Source: Rhodocytophaga aerolata
Lineage (GTDB): Bacteria > Bacteroidota > Bacteroidia > Cytophagales > 172606-1
Direction: 5' to 3'
Assembly: GCF_030503435.1 (NCBI RefSeq)
Contig: NZ_JAUKPO010000012.1
Coordinates: 124,001-188,000 of the forward strand
DNA length: 64,000 bases
Below are positions 46,929 to 55,893 of this stretch, one piece after another. Made by a program: the position numbers and the translations under genes. The notes under the pieces were generated by a model. That model searched no databases. It saw only the letters and a program-made list of their open reading frames with translations, and was not told the DNA's origin. How positions within the stretch are numbered: the first letter of the stretch is position 1; every line of letters starts with the position of its first letter.

Positions 46929-48512
46929 ATGAATAACATAACCTATAAGATTAAAAAAATGGCGTTCGTAGCCGGCATGGCAGCTTTCTTTGTGTCTTGC
47001 GATAAAGGCTTTGAAGAAATGAATACGAACCCTAATGCCGTTACCGAGCCAGTGATAGAAAGTATGTTTTCTACGAATATATTGAGAACGTCGGGTACTG
47101 ATTTTGAAAGTCACCGGACCAACTTGATCTATGCAGGAGCCATGATTCAGCACTTTGCTTCTACTACTACTTACTGGTCAGGAGACAAATATTTGTTTAA
47201 TGATCAGTATTCAGGAGCCTTCTATGTGAGAGCTTATCCTGACCAGGTAAAAGAAATTGAGCAAATTATAGCGGAAGTACAAGATAATCCTGAGCAAATT
47301 AATCACTATGCCATTACCCGTATCTGGCGTGTATTTATCTATCACCGCATTACAGATCTGTACGGCGACGTACCTTATTCAGAAGCAGGCAAAGGATATA
47401 TCAATCAAGTATACTCTCCAAAATATGATAAGCAGTCTGAAATTTATCCGGATATGCTACAAGAATTAGAAGAGGCGGCACTTGCTCTAGATGCGACAAA
47501 AGCTTCTTTTGGTGCAGCTGATTTTATTTACAATGGAGATACAGCTAAATGGAAAAAGTTTGCCTATTCCTTAATGCTACGTTTAGGTATGCGCCTAACA
47601 AAAGTAGACCCAGCTTTGGCAGAAAGCTATGTAAAGAAAGCCATTGCAGGCGGTGTTATGCAAAGCAACGATGACCTGGCAAAAGTACCTCATACAGATG
47701 GCCCGGAAGATATCAATCGCAATATGGTTGGCCGTCAACTAATTACTCAGGAGATAGATGCCGCCAATTTAAAAGGAAAAGCAAACAGTAAGTTAAGCAA
47801 AACCTTGGTTGATTTTCTAAAAAACAACAACGACCCCAGACTTCCTGTAATTGCTACTTTATGGCAAGGAAATGCAGATGAATCTAAATTAGCTACCAGT
47901 ACGGCTCCTGCCTTACAAAAGGGATTGCCTAATGGCTATGATGCAACTTCTATCCGCACGTTGATTCCTACATGGGGCGTTACCGACTCACTCCCTCTGT
48001 ATTCAGAACCTAATATACATACAGTTGCCAGCTCAGAGGCCCCTACTATTTTGCAAAGCTATGCAGAGGTAGAGCTTTTATTAGCAGAGGCGGCTTTACG
48101 TGGATGGGAAAGCGGATCAGTGGTAGATCATTACAACAAAGGGGTAACTGCTGCCATCCAGCATATGAACTTGTACCCTGGCGTTACTATTGACGCTGCT
48201 GCTACAACGGCGTATCTTACAGCGCATCCATTTGTAGGAGGCAGCATGGAACAACAAATGGAGCAAATTCATACACAGTACTGGGTAGCTACCTTCCTGA
48301 ATTCGTATGAAGGCTATGCTAATTGGCGCAGAACTGGTTATCCTGCTCTTACTCCTACGAACTACCCTGGCAATGAAACAGGCGGAGTTATACCTCGCCG
48401 GTTGATTTACCCACAATCCGAAGCCAGTGTAAATTCAACACAATACAATGCTGCTGTACAACAACAAGGACCTGATTTATTCTTAACCCGGGTCTGGTGG
48501 GATAAACAGTAA
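46929..48512 (+). CDS. SusD/RagB family surface lipoprotein (SusD-like_2 type), pair 3
   Basis: A 527-residue lid lipoprotein. The start is taken at ATG 46929 (MNNITYKIKKMAF) rather than the TTG at 46920. The leader ends in FFVSC with Cys as lipid site, followed by DKGFEEMNTNPNAVTEP, the SusD-like_2 start signature. The C-terminal part HTQYWVATFLNSYEGYANWRRTGYP matches that of SusD 1 (WIAWFGNGLEAWNDWRRTGYP), so pairs 1 and 3 are closest to each other. It ends at a strong terminator. Its ligand is not indicated by neighbours. Confidence 0.93.
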   Translation: MNNITYKIKKMAFVAGMAAFFVSCDKGFEEMNTNPNAVTEPVIESMFSTNILRTSGTDFESHRTNLIYAGAMIQHFASTTTYWSGDKYLFNDQYSGAFYVRAYPDQVKEIEQIIAEVQDNPEQINHYAITRIWRVFIYHRITDLYGDVPYSEAGKGYINQVYSPKYDKQSEIYPDMLQELEEAALALDATKASFGAADFIYNGDTAKWKKFAYSLMLRLGMRLTKVDPALAESYVKKAIAGGVMQSNDDLAKVPHTDGPEDINRNMVGRQLITQEIDAANLKGKANSKLSKTLVDFLKNNNDPRLPVIATLWQGNADESKLATSTAPALQKGLPNGYDATSIRTLIPTWGVTDSLPLYSEPNIHTVASSEAPTILQSYAEVELLLAEAALRGWESGSVVDHYNKGVTAAIQHMNLYPGVTIDAAATTAYLTAHPFVGGSMEQQMEQIHTQYWVATFLNSYEGYANWRRTGYPALTPTNYPGNETGGVIPRRLIYPQSEASVNSTQYNAAVQQQGPDLFLTRVWWDKQ

Positions 48513-48534
48513 TAAAGAAACTACATACTCATAT

Positions 48535-48563
48535 AAAAGGCCGCTGAATCAGCGGCCTTTTTG
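48535..48563 (+). terminator. Terminator after SusD 3
   Basis: AAAAGGCCGCT (48535-48545), 5-nt loop, AGCGGCCTTTT (48551-48561), T-run. Confidence 0.9.
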
Positions 48564-48705
48564 TTTATAAGATTGTATCATATCAAGCTTTCTATAGGAT
48601 GCGCTACTTTACCCCATTTTTCTGCCAGCTTCCCTGCTTTTCCCACGATCTTTTTCTACATTTACTATAATTGACTATACATCGAATCCCTATTCTTCTA
48701 AACTT

Positions 48706-50043
48706 ATGGCAGTAATTTTATCAGAGGCTGAAGCAAAAGCCCTGTTGCAAAAAGTTCTTAGGTATTCCAAAGCCGACGAATGTGAAGTTAATATTCTGGG
48801 AGAAGAACGAGGCAACATCCGTTATGCCCGTAACACCGTTTCTACCAGTGGCTCGCTGATCAACCAGAATTTAGAAGTCCGGTCTGCTTTCGGAAAAAAA
48901 TCAGGAGTAGCAACAGTAGATGAATTCGATGATGACTCCATAGAAAAAGCAGTACGCCGCTCAGAAGAACTTGCACGTCTGGCTCCGGAAAATCCCGAAT
49001 ATATACCTATGCTTGGCCCACAGCAATACCTGGCTAGCAAAGGCTTTTTCGATTCTACTGCCAGCATTACACCTGCCACCCGGGCAGAAGCAGTAGCCAA
49101 AAGTCTGGAGTTATCGCGGCAGCAGAGCCTGACGGCTGCCGGTTTCCTGGAAGACCGCAAAGGATACACAGCCATGATGAATTCGAAAGGTGCATTTGCC
49201 TACTACCCTAGCACCCATGTCAACTTCTCACTTACTGTTCGTACAGAAGATGGTACAGGTTCTGGCTATGCTATTCGTGGGTATAGTGATTTCACTAAAT
49301 TGGATACCGTAGCAGCTACCCGCACAGCTATTCAGAAATCTACAGGCTCTGTAGGTGCCAAGGCCATTGAACCTGGTAAATACACTGTAATTCTGGAGCC
49401 TACCGCCGCGGCTGTTCTACTGGAAAATATATATTTTAACATGGATGCCCGCAGTGCCGATGAAGGTCGTTCATTTTTAAGCAAGACCGGGGGTAAATCT
49501 AAATTAAATGAAAAAATTGTAGACGAACGGGTAACTATTTATTCTGACCCAACCCATCCGGATTTGCCCGCCTCCCCTTGGGCTGGCGATGGCCGTGCAC
49601 AAGAGAAAATCAATTGGATTGAGAAGGGCATAGTAAAAAACTTATATTATTCGCGTTTCTGGGCGGCACAGAAAGGTGTAAAAGCGGTTCCCCAGCCTAA
49701 CAATGTAATCATGGCCGGAGGCGATGCTTCTTTGGAAGATATAATCAAAGGTACAGAGAAAGGTATTCTGGTAACCAAACTTTGGTACATCCGCGAAGTA
49801 GACCCACAAACATTGTTACTAACCGGACTTACCCGCGATGGAACATTTTATATTGAAAATGGGCAGATTAAGTTTCCTGTGAAAAATTTCCGGTTCAATG
49901 AAAGTCCAATTATTATGCTCAATAACCTGGAAGCATTAGGCAAGCCGGAACGGGTAGTAAGCACGGAATCAGACATCAATTACCTGGTTCCTCCGATGAA
50001 AATCCGGGATTTTACCTTTACCAGCCTCTCAGACGCTGTATAA
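48706..50043 (+). CDS. tldE: TldE/PmbA-type partner of TldD
   Basis: A 445-residue TldD/PmbA-family protein. It has the N-terminal domain with RGNIRYARNTVSTSGS and the long C-terminal beta region (YTVILEPTAAAVLLENIYFNMDAR, RFWAAQKGVKAVPQPNNVIM), but no HExxxH zinc motif: the equivalent place reads LEPTAAAVLLEN. That is the mark of TldE/PmbA, the inactive subunit that completes the TldD active site. Unlike TldD here, it starts MAVILSEAEAKALLQ with no signal peptide, so the two would be in different compartments unless TldD carries it through Tat as a complex. It follows the SusCD pair 3 terminator. Confidence 0.9.
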   Translation: MAVILSEAEAKALLQKVLRYSKADECEVNILGEERGNIRYARNTVSTSGSLINQNLEVRSAFGKKSGVATVDEFDDDSIEKAVRRSEELARLAPENPEYIPMLGPQQYLASKGFFDSTASITPATRAEAVAKSLELSRQQSLTAAGFLEDRKGYTAMMNSKGAFAYYPSTHVNFSLTVRTEDGTGSGYAIRGYSDFTKLDTVAATRTAIQKSTGSVGAKAIEPGKYTVILEPTAAAVLLENIYFNMDARSADEGRSFLSKTGGKSKLNEKIVDERVTIYSDPTHPDLPASPWAGDGRAQEKINWIEKGIVKNLYYSRFWAAQKGVKAVPQPNNVIMAGGDASLEDIIKGTEKGILVTKLWYIREVDPQTLLLTGLTRDGTFYIENGQIKFPVKNFRFNESPIIMLNNLEALGKPERVVSTESDINYLVPPMKIRDFTFTSLSDAV

Positions 50044-50060
50044 GATAATACCCATAAGGC

Positions 50061-50104
50061 AGCAGAATATAGCTTTCAACTAAAGAGCTAAGCTATATTC
50101 TGCT
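50061..50104 (+). terminator. Hairpin after tldE
   Basis: 15-bp perfect stem, AGCAGAATATAGCTT (50061-50075) and AAGCTATATTCTGCT (50090-50104). The following T-run is weak. The rest of the 50105-50395 gap holds no gene that I can support. Confidence 0.6.
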
Positions 50105-50395
50105 TTGTATATAAAAGTTTTACTCAACATTCAAGCAAGTTGGTAATATTTCCATTTGTATGATGCTAAATCTTAGCAGATAAACATTTTACCCTCAGCT
50201 ACCTGTTTTATGAGCTGTACTTTTAACAGAAATAAAACAGGTAAGAATTTCTTTAGGAAAATTTTCTGGTGCTCAGTTAATTTATATAAATTACCAATAT
50301 ATTTATATCAAAATGTAATAGACATATCTATTTCTACTATTGCAAATGGATTGATAATAAAGATACCAGAGTAATTTACGAACAAATTTTACCAG

Positions 50396-50983
50396 ATGCA
50401 TACCCCCTTACATGATGTAGAATTATGGAATAAGTTTAGGAAAGGAGATAAGGAAGCCTATGCACTACTTTACAAAATCTATTTTAGAAGGCTGTATAAC
50501 TATGGACGAAAGTTTACGTCAGACACAGAATGTGTAAAAGATTGCATTCAAGATTTGTTTACAAAGCTCTGGCGTAACAAAAGCACAGTTGGCGAAACCT
50601 CCTCTGTAAAAAATTATTTATTCTGTTCTTTCAGGAGAATTTTAATAGATAAAATTAATCATCAGAAGAAAGATGCATTAAGCGAAGAAATAGATGATTC
50701 ATATACATTTGAAATCTCCTTACCTTATGAATCTTTATTAATTAATCACCAGGCTGAAGCCGAACGTAAGGAGGAATTAGCCAGAGCTATCCAAGCACTT
50801 TCCAGCAGACAAAAAGAAGCTATTTTTCTCAAATTTTATGAAAGCAATAGCTATGAAGAAGTAGCATCTATTATGACCATCAGTACAAAATCTCTTTATA
50901 AACTGGTAGCAAAAGCCATCAATACTTTAAGAGAAAGCGTTAAAAAAACATATTTTCTATTAAGCTTGCTTCTATTAATCTGA
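50396..50983 (+). CDS. ECF-type RNA polymerase sigma factor
   Basis: A 195-residue group 4 sigma factor of the Bacteroidota FecI-like type. Region 2 is about 20-90 (LLYKIYFRRLYNYGRKF, CVKDCIQDLFTKLWRNK), with the linker to region 4 at about 130-185 (LARAIQALSSRQKEAIFLKFYESNSYEEVA, then a helix-turn-helix ISTKSLYKLVAKAINTLR). The C-terminus is oddly hydrophobic (TYFLLSLLLLI). It precedes fecR by 251 bp and the STN-SusC/SusD pair. FecI-type factors direct transcription of their receptor when FecR signals substrate binding. Confidence 0.93.
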   Translation: MHTPLHDVELWNKFRKGDKEAYALLYKIYFRRLYNYGRKFTSDTECVKDCIQDLFTKLWRNKSTVGETSSVKNYLFCSFRRILIDKINHQKKDALSEEIDDSYTFEISLPYESLLINHQAEAERKEELARAIQALSSRQKEAIFLKFYESNSYEEVASIMTISTKSLYKLVAKAINTLRESVKKTYFLLSLLLLI

Positions 50984-51135
50984 TATTCCTTTTTTCTTTG
51001 GAAGCTTTACTAACATAAGCTCTAGGCATATATATCATTTTTTTATTAGAGTATTAGCATACACTACTACTTTATTTAACCGCCCTCAAAAGAGCCTTAG
51101 CATTAAAATGTTAGTAAAAATAATTTAAAAAAATA

Positions 51136-51164
51136 GGGGTAAAATTTAACAACTGCCTGTTATA
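51136..51164 (+). promoter_or_regulatory. GGGGTAAAAT ... TGCC ... TATA motif before fecR
   Basis: GGGGTAAAAT (51136-51145), TGCC (51154-51157), TATA (51161-51164), ending 70 bp before the FecR start. The match to 43593-43622 suggests a common promoter type, perhaps read by the ECF sigma encoded just upstream. Confidence 0.42.
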
Positions 51165-51234
51165 CTTATTAAAAGCACCTGACTATCGATTATTGCTATT
51201 TGATTTATATTTCAACTAGTAATCAGCTCCCTAC

Positions 51235-52266
51235 ATGAAGTATACTTATTATACGGCAGAAGATTTTATTCTGGATGAATCCTTCCAGCGTTGGGTAAAG
51301 CATCCGACCCCGGAAGCCAGCCTGTTTTGGGAAAATTGGCTGACAGCTAATCCTCACAAAAGAGATACTATAGAAGAAGCCCGGCAAGCCTTATTGGAGT
51401 TGCATTTTACGGAACATACTCCTACTGAAGAAGTGTACGACGAAGTATGGGAAAGAATAAACCAAGCAAATACTTTGTATGATCAGCAGCAAAAGAGCAA
51501 AATTATTCTCTATTACTCATTAAATAACTGGTATAAAGTAGCAGCTGTTTTTGCAGGTATGTTGCTTACAGCACTTGTACTGTATTATATATTTAACCTC
51601 CAAAAGCATATTGAATACACTACCAAGTATGGGGAAACACAAAACATAACACTTCCTGATGGCTCTACTATAATACTCAATGCAAATTCAAAAGTAAGTT
51701 ATGCCCCCAACTGGACAAACACATCCATCAGGGAAGTATGGGTAGAGGGAGAGGCATTTTTTTCAGTAATCCATACCAAAACACATCAGAAATTTGTAGT
51801 ACACACCACGGATAACTTTCAGGTAGAAGTGCTGGGCACGCAGTTTAATGTATATCAGCGGAAAAACAATACACGTGTGGTGCTGAAAGAGGGACAAGTA
51901 AAACTTAATATACAACAAGAAAATCTGGAAGAGCAAGTAGTAATGAAGCCTGGTGAACTGGTAGAAGTAAGAGAACAAATAAAAGGATATACTAAAAAAG
52001 TAGTAAACCCTGAGCTTTTTTCTGCCTGGACAAAAAATGAATTTATTTTTTCTGAGACACCCGTAAGTGAGATCATTACTCTATTGGAAGAGAACTATGG
52101 CCTGTCTGTAGTGCTGAAAGACAGAAGTGTATTAAAAAGGACTATAACAGGATCTGTACCAAGTGAAAATTTAGAGAGCCTGTTATTTGCGTTATCTGAA
52201 GCTTTAAATTATCGCATCGTACAAGAAAATAACCAAATCATTTTTAGAAATAAATCAATTAAGTAG
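51235..52266 (+). CDS. FecR-family anti-sigma factor
   Basis: A 343-residue transmembrane regulator. The N-terminal cytoplasmic part (1-98) has the sigma-binding helices (FWENWLTANPHKRDTIEEAR), one membrane span is at about 100-121 (YKVAAVFAGMLLTALVLYYI), then a FecR domain at about 128-225 (TKYGETQNITLPDGSTIILNA, VWVEGEAFFSVI, FQVEVLGTQFNVYQRK) and a C-terminal DUF4974/STN-like domain at about 265-343 (FIFSETPVSEIITLLEENYGLSV). It sits between the sigma and the STN-containing SusC, and would relay substrate binding from the receptor to the sigma. Confidence 0.93.
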   Translation: MKYTYYTAEDFILDESFQRWVKHPTPEASLFWENWLTANPHKRDTIEEARQALLELHFTEHTPTEEVYDEVWERINQANTLYDQQQKSKIILYYSLNNWYKVAAVFAGMLLTALVLYYIFNLQKHIEYTTKYGETQNITLPDGSTIILNANSKVSYAPNWTNTSIREVWVEGEAFFSVIHTKTHQKFVVHTTDNFQVEVLGTQFNVYQRKNNTRVVLKEGQVKLNIQQENLEEQVVMKPGELVEVREQIKGYTKKVVNPELFSAWTKNEFIFSETPVSEIITLLEENYGLSVVLKDRSVLKRTITGSVPSENLESLLFALSEALNYRIVQENNQIIFRNKSIK

Positions 52267-52369
52267 CTAATCTTTTTCATTCAATTAGTACTTGAGGCAG
52301 GCATCTACAAATGTCTGCCCCAGCGGAAGCTTTGTTTAAAATTTATTTACCTAATCTAAACCAACAGTT

Positions 52370-55300
52370 ATGAAGAAGTCGCACCTCTACTATGGATTGC
52401 TTGTACTATTATCTTCCCCTGTGTGCATGCATGCCCAGACACTGGCATCATCTGCTCTCTACGGTTTACCAGTTACACAACCGGGAGGTAAGCAGCAGGA
52501 TGGAAAAGGAGAAAATATGACGCTGAAAAAAGCCTTATTAGATCTCAAATCTACCTACAATGTATCTATTATTTATGAGAGCAAACTTGTAGAAGACAAA
52601 ACCGTGAAAGGTTTCCGCATACAAGGCTCACTGGATGAATCCCTCCAGCGTCTACTGGAACCTTTTAATCTGGCTTTCAAAAAGGACAAGCATGTGTATG
52701 TTATTGTCAGTAAGCAGAACCAAGACGAAGCTTTTATTCCGGCGCTCGAAAACAAAAAGCTAACCTATTATCTGGCAGATAATAAAGAAGAGCTGACTTC
52801 TACCAATACGGCTTCTGCTACAGCCACTATCCTTCAGCGCATAGAAACCGGAAGCTTAACTATAACCAATAAAGCTATTACCATTACCGGTAAAGTAACT
52901 TCACAGGAAGATAACCAGGGCTTACCTGGTGTAAACGTACTGGTGAAAGGTTCAGCTGTTGGAACCACTACAGATGCGAATGGAAACTACTCGCTGAATG
53001 CACCGGATGGAAATGGCACACTTGTTTTCTCCTATATTGGTTATACAACAGAAGAGGTACCGATCAATAACCATTCTACCATCAATGTAGCTTTGGTTGC
53101 CGATATACAGTCCTTATCTGAAGTAGTAGTGGTCGGATACGGAGAGCAACGGAAAGCAACCCTTACTGGATCAGTGGCTTCGGTAAAAGGAACTGAAATA
53201 ATTCAAACACCTACCACCAATGTTAGTAATACGCTAGCTGGGCGTATGTCTGGCGTAGTAGCCGTAACCCGGAGCGGAGAGCCAGGATACGATGGTTCTA
53301 CCATCCGCATTAGGGGAGTAAATAGTTTAGGAAATAATGATGCCTTAATTGTAGTAGATGGCATACCCGGACGTTCGCTGGACAGAATTGATCCCAATAG
53401 CATAGAAAGTATCACGGTACTGAAAGATGCATCAGCCGCCATTTACGGAGCCCAGGCAGCCAATGGCGTAATTTTAATTACAACCAAAAGAGGCCGGACA
53501 GGTAAGCCCGAAATAACTTTAAACCTAAACCAGGGATATGGCCGCCCTACGCGTATTCCCAGAATGGCCGATGCGGTAGAATACGCTACAATGTTGAATG
53601 AGATTGATGCTTATCGAAACCGCACGCCCAGATATTCCGCAGAAGACTTACAAAAATATGCAGACGGATCAGACCCCTGGCGCTACCCGAATACAGATTG
53701 GTTTAGTGAGGTATTAAAACCTTGGTCGGGACAGAACTATGGAAATATACAAATCTCTGGTGGGGGTGAAAATTTAAAATATTTTCTTCTTGCCGGAGCC
53801 AAAACGCAGGATGGTTATTACAAAAACAGTGCTGCCAAATATTCGCAATATGATTTCAGAAGCAATCTGGATGGCAAGATCAGCAATTATGTAAATATAG
53901 GTGTAGATATAGCCGGACGACAAGAAAACCGGAACTTCCCTACCCGTTCAGCAGGAAGTATATTTCGGATGGTCATGCGGGGTAAACCCAATATGACAGC
54001 TTACTGGCCTGATGGAACCCCCGGTCCAGATATTGAATATGGAGATAATCCGGTAGTAGTTAGTACCGATGCCACTGGATACGACAAAGACACCTGGTAC
54101 GTCTTAAATAGCAATGTAAAGCTGAATATAATTGTGCCCTGGGTAAAAGGCTTATCTCTTACCAGCAATGCAGGGATAGATAAAGGTTTCCGTCACCGCA
54201 AACGGTTTGAAACTCCCTGGTTCCTGTACTCCTGGGATGGACAGTCTTATGATGCTAATGGACAGCCTGTGTTAATCAAAGGTAAAAAAGGCTTCGATGA
54301 TCCACGCCTGACGCAAGAAACAGAGTTTAATCAGAGCATCCTGCTCAATGCCATGCTCAACTATGAAACATCCGTAGCAGAAGTCCATAATATAAAATTA
54401 ATGGTTGGTAGTGAAAGAAGATCTGGCAACAGAGATCTGTTTAGTGCCTACCGGAGGTTTTTTATTTCTACAACTGTTGATCAGATGTTTGCCGGAGGTG
54501 ATGCAGAAAGGAACAATGGAGGTACAGCATACTTAAACAGACGTCTGAACTACTTTGGACGGGCTAATTATAATTATCTGGAAAAATACCTCGTTGAGTT
54601 TGTCTGGCGGTATGACGGTTCATTTCAATTTCCAAAAGACAAACGCTTTGGTTTCTTCCCAGGCGTGTCTGCTGGCTGGCGGATTTCAGAGGAGAGTTTC
54701 TGGAAAAACAACATTGCCTTTATCAATAACTTTAAAATACGTGGGTCCTGGGGCCAGACAGGTAACGATCGCATAGAAATAAACGGTGTACCCTATGACT
54801 GGCAATACATTGCTTCATATGGATTTGATCCTAGCAATCAGACGTATGTATTTGGTATAGACCAGGAGAACAAACGTTTACGTGAAGCCCGTATACCAAA
54901 TCCTAATATTACCTGGGAAGTAGCCTCACAATCTAATATTGGTTTTGAAACACAATTGTTTAATAGCAAATTCTTCATAGAAGCAGACTATTTTTATAAC
55001 AAACGTTCACAGATCTTATGGCCCCGCAATGCTTCAGTGCCTGCATCAGCGGGTTTAACTCTTCCTCCCGAAAACATAGGAAAAGTGGCTAATCAAGGTT
55101 TCGACTTTAATATTGGGTACAACAATAATATCAATGACTTCCAGTATCAGGTATCAGTAAATGGAGGCTATGCAAAAAACAAAATCTTATTCTGGGACGA
55201 AGCGCCAGGTGCACCCGACTATCAATTATCTACTGGCCAGCCTATGAATACTAGTTTATATTACAATGCCATCGGTATATTCAGAGATGAAGAAGCCGTA

Positions 55301-55882
55301 AATAGCCGCCCGCACTGGGATGGAGCCAAGCCTGGGGATATTATTTTTCAGGATGTAAACAATGACGGGAAGATAGATGCCAATGACCGGGTACGTAATC
55401 CATTCACCAATATTCCCCGCTTCACCGGAGGCTTGAACCTAAACTTGCAATTTAAAGGGTTTGATCTGGCTGTTCTATTCCAGGGTGCTGCCGGTGCCGT
55501 CAGATATATACAAACAGAATCCGGAGATATCGGAAACTTCCTGAAAGAATACTATGACAACCGATGGACACCAGAGAATCCGGATGCCAGTGGCCCCAGA
55601 ACGTTCAACCGGGATGAAGAATACTGGCGTAATCAACAGAACACTTATTTCCTGCACAGAACAGATTACATCCGGCTCAAAAATCTTCAACTAGGCTATA
55701 GCTTACCTGTTGCATTAACCGGAAAATTAGGTATGCAAAATATCCGCTTCTATATAAGCGGATTTAATCTGCTCACCTACAGTCCCGACCTAAAAGATTT
55801 CGACCCTGAAACAGACAATGCTAGTGGGCAGAGTTATCCTTTGCAGAAAGTACTAAATGGTGGTTTAACTGTAACTTTCTAA
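52370..55882 (+). CDS. SusC/RagA TonB-linked outer membrane protein with STN signalling domain, pair 4
   Basis: A 1170-residue importer, longer than the other three because of an N-terminal STN domain at about 51-112 (MTLKKALLDLKSTYNVSIIYESKL, roughly), the part that touches FecR in FecA-type systems. After a 55-residue linker come the carboxypeptidase-regulatory-like domain (about 170-245, ITITGKVTSQEDNQGLPGVN), TonB-box-like SLSEVVVVGYGEQRKATLT, plug (TTNVSNTLAGRMSGVVAV, AAIYGAQAANGVILITTKRG) and barrel, ending LNGGLTVTF. Signal peptide ends at about 22 (CMHAQ). The plug has a shifted Y-G-A-Q-A for the usual Y-G-S-R-A. Confidence 0.95.
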   Translation: MKKSHLYYGLLVLLSSPVCMHAQTLASSALYGLPVTQPGGKQQDGKGENMTLKKALLDLKSTYNVSIIYESKLVEDKTVKGFRIQGSLDESLQRLLEPFNLAFKKDKHVYVIVSKQNQDEAFIPALENKKLTYYLADNKEELTSTNTASATATILQRIETGSLTITNKAITITGKVTSQEDNQGLPGVNVLVKGSAVGTTTDANGNYSLNAPDGNGTLVFSYIGYTTEEVPINNHSTINVALVADIQSLSEVVVVGYGEQRKATLTGSVASVKGTEIIQTPTTNVSNTLAGRMSGVVAVTRSGEPGYDGSTIRIRGVNSLGNNDALIVVDGIPGRSLDRIDPNSIESITVLKDASAAIYGAQAANGVILITTKRGRTGKPEITLNLNQGYGRPTRIPRMADAVEYATMLNEIDAYRNRTPRYSAEDLQKYADGSDPWRYPNTDWFSEVLKPWSGQNYGNIQISGGGENLKYFLLAGAKTQDGYYKNSAAKYSQYDFRSNLDGKISNYVNIGVDIAGRQENRNFPTRSAGSIFRMVMRGKPNMTAYWPDGTPGPDIEYGDNPVVVSTDATGYDKDTWYVLNSNVKLNIIVPWVKGLSLTSNAGIDKGFRHRKRFETPWFLYSWDGQSYDANGQPVLIKGKKGFDDPRLTQETEFNQSILLNAMLNYETSVAEVHNIKLMVGSERRSGNRDLFSAYRRFFISTTVDQMFAGGDAERNNGGTAYLNRRLNYFGRANYNYLEKYLVEFVWRYDGSFQFPKDKRFGFFPGVSAGWRISEESFWKNNIAFINNFKIRGSWGQTGNDRIEINGVPYDWQYIASYGFDPSNQTYVFGIDQENKRLREARIPNPNITWEVASQSNIGFETQLFNSKFFIEADYFYNKRSQILWPRNASVPASAGLTLPPENIGKVANQGFDFNIGYNNNINDFQYQVSVNGGYAKNKILFWDEAPGAPDYQLSTGQPMNTSLYYNAIGIFRDEEAVNSRPHWDGAKPGDIIFQDVNNDGKIDANDRVRNPFTNIPRFTGGLNLNLQFKGFDLAVLFQGAAGAVRYIQTESGDIGNFLKEYYDNRWTPENPDASGPRTFNRDEEYWRNQQNTYFLHRTDYIRLKNLQLGYSLPVALTGKLGMQNIRFYISGFNLLTYSPDLKDFDPETDNASGQSYPLQKVLNGGLTVTF

Positions 55883-55893
55883 ATCCAGTCACA

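Noticed and set aside
42549-48705. Integrated element bounded by a repeat of the tRNA-Cys 3' end
   Set aside because: I looked for a second copy of the tRNA end near 48513-48705 and found none; no integrase gene is present.
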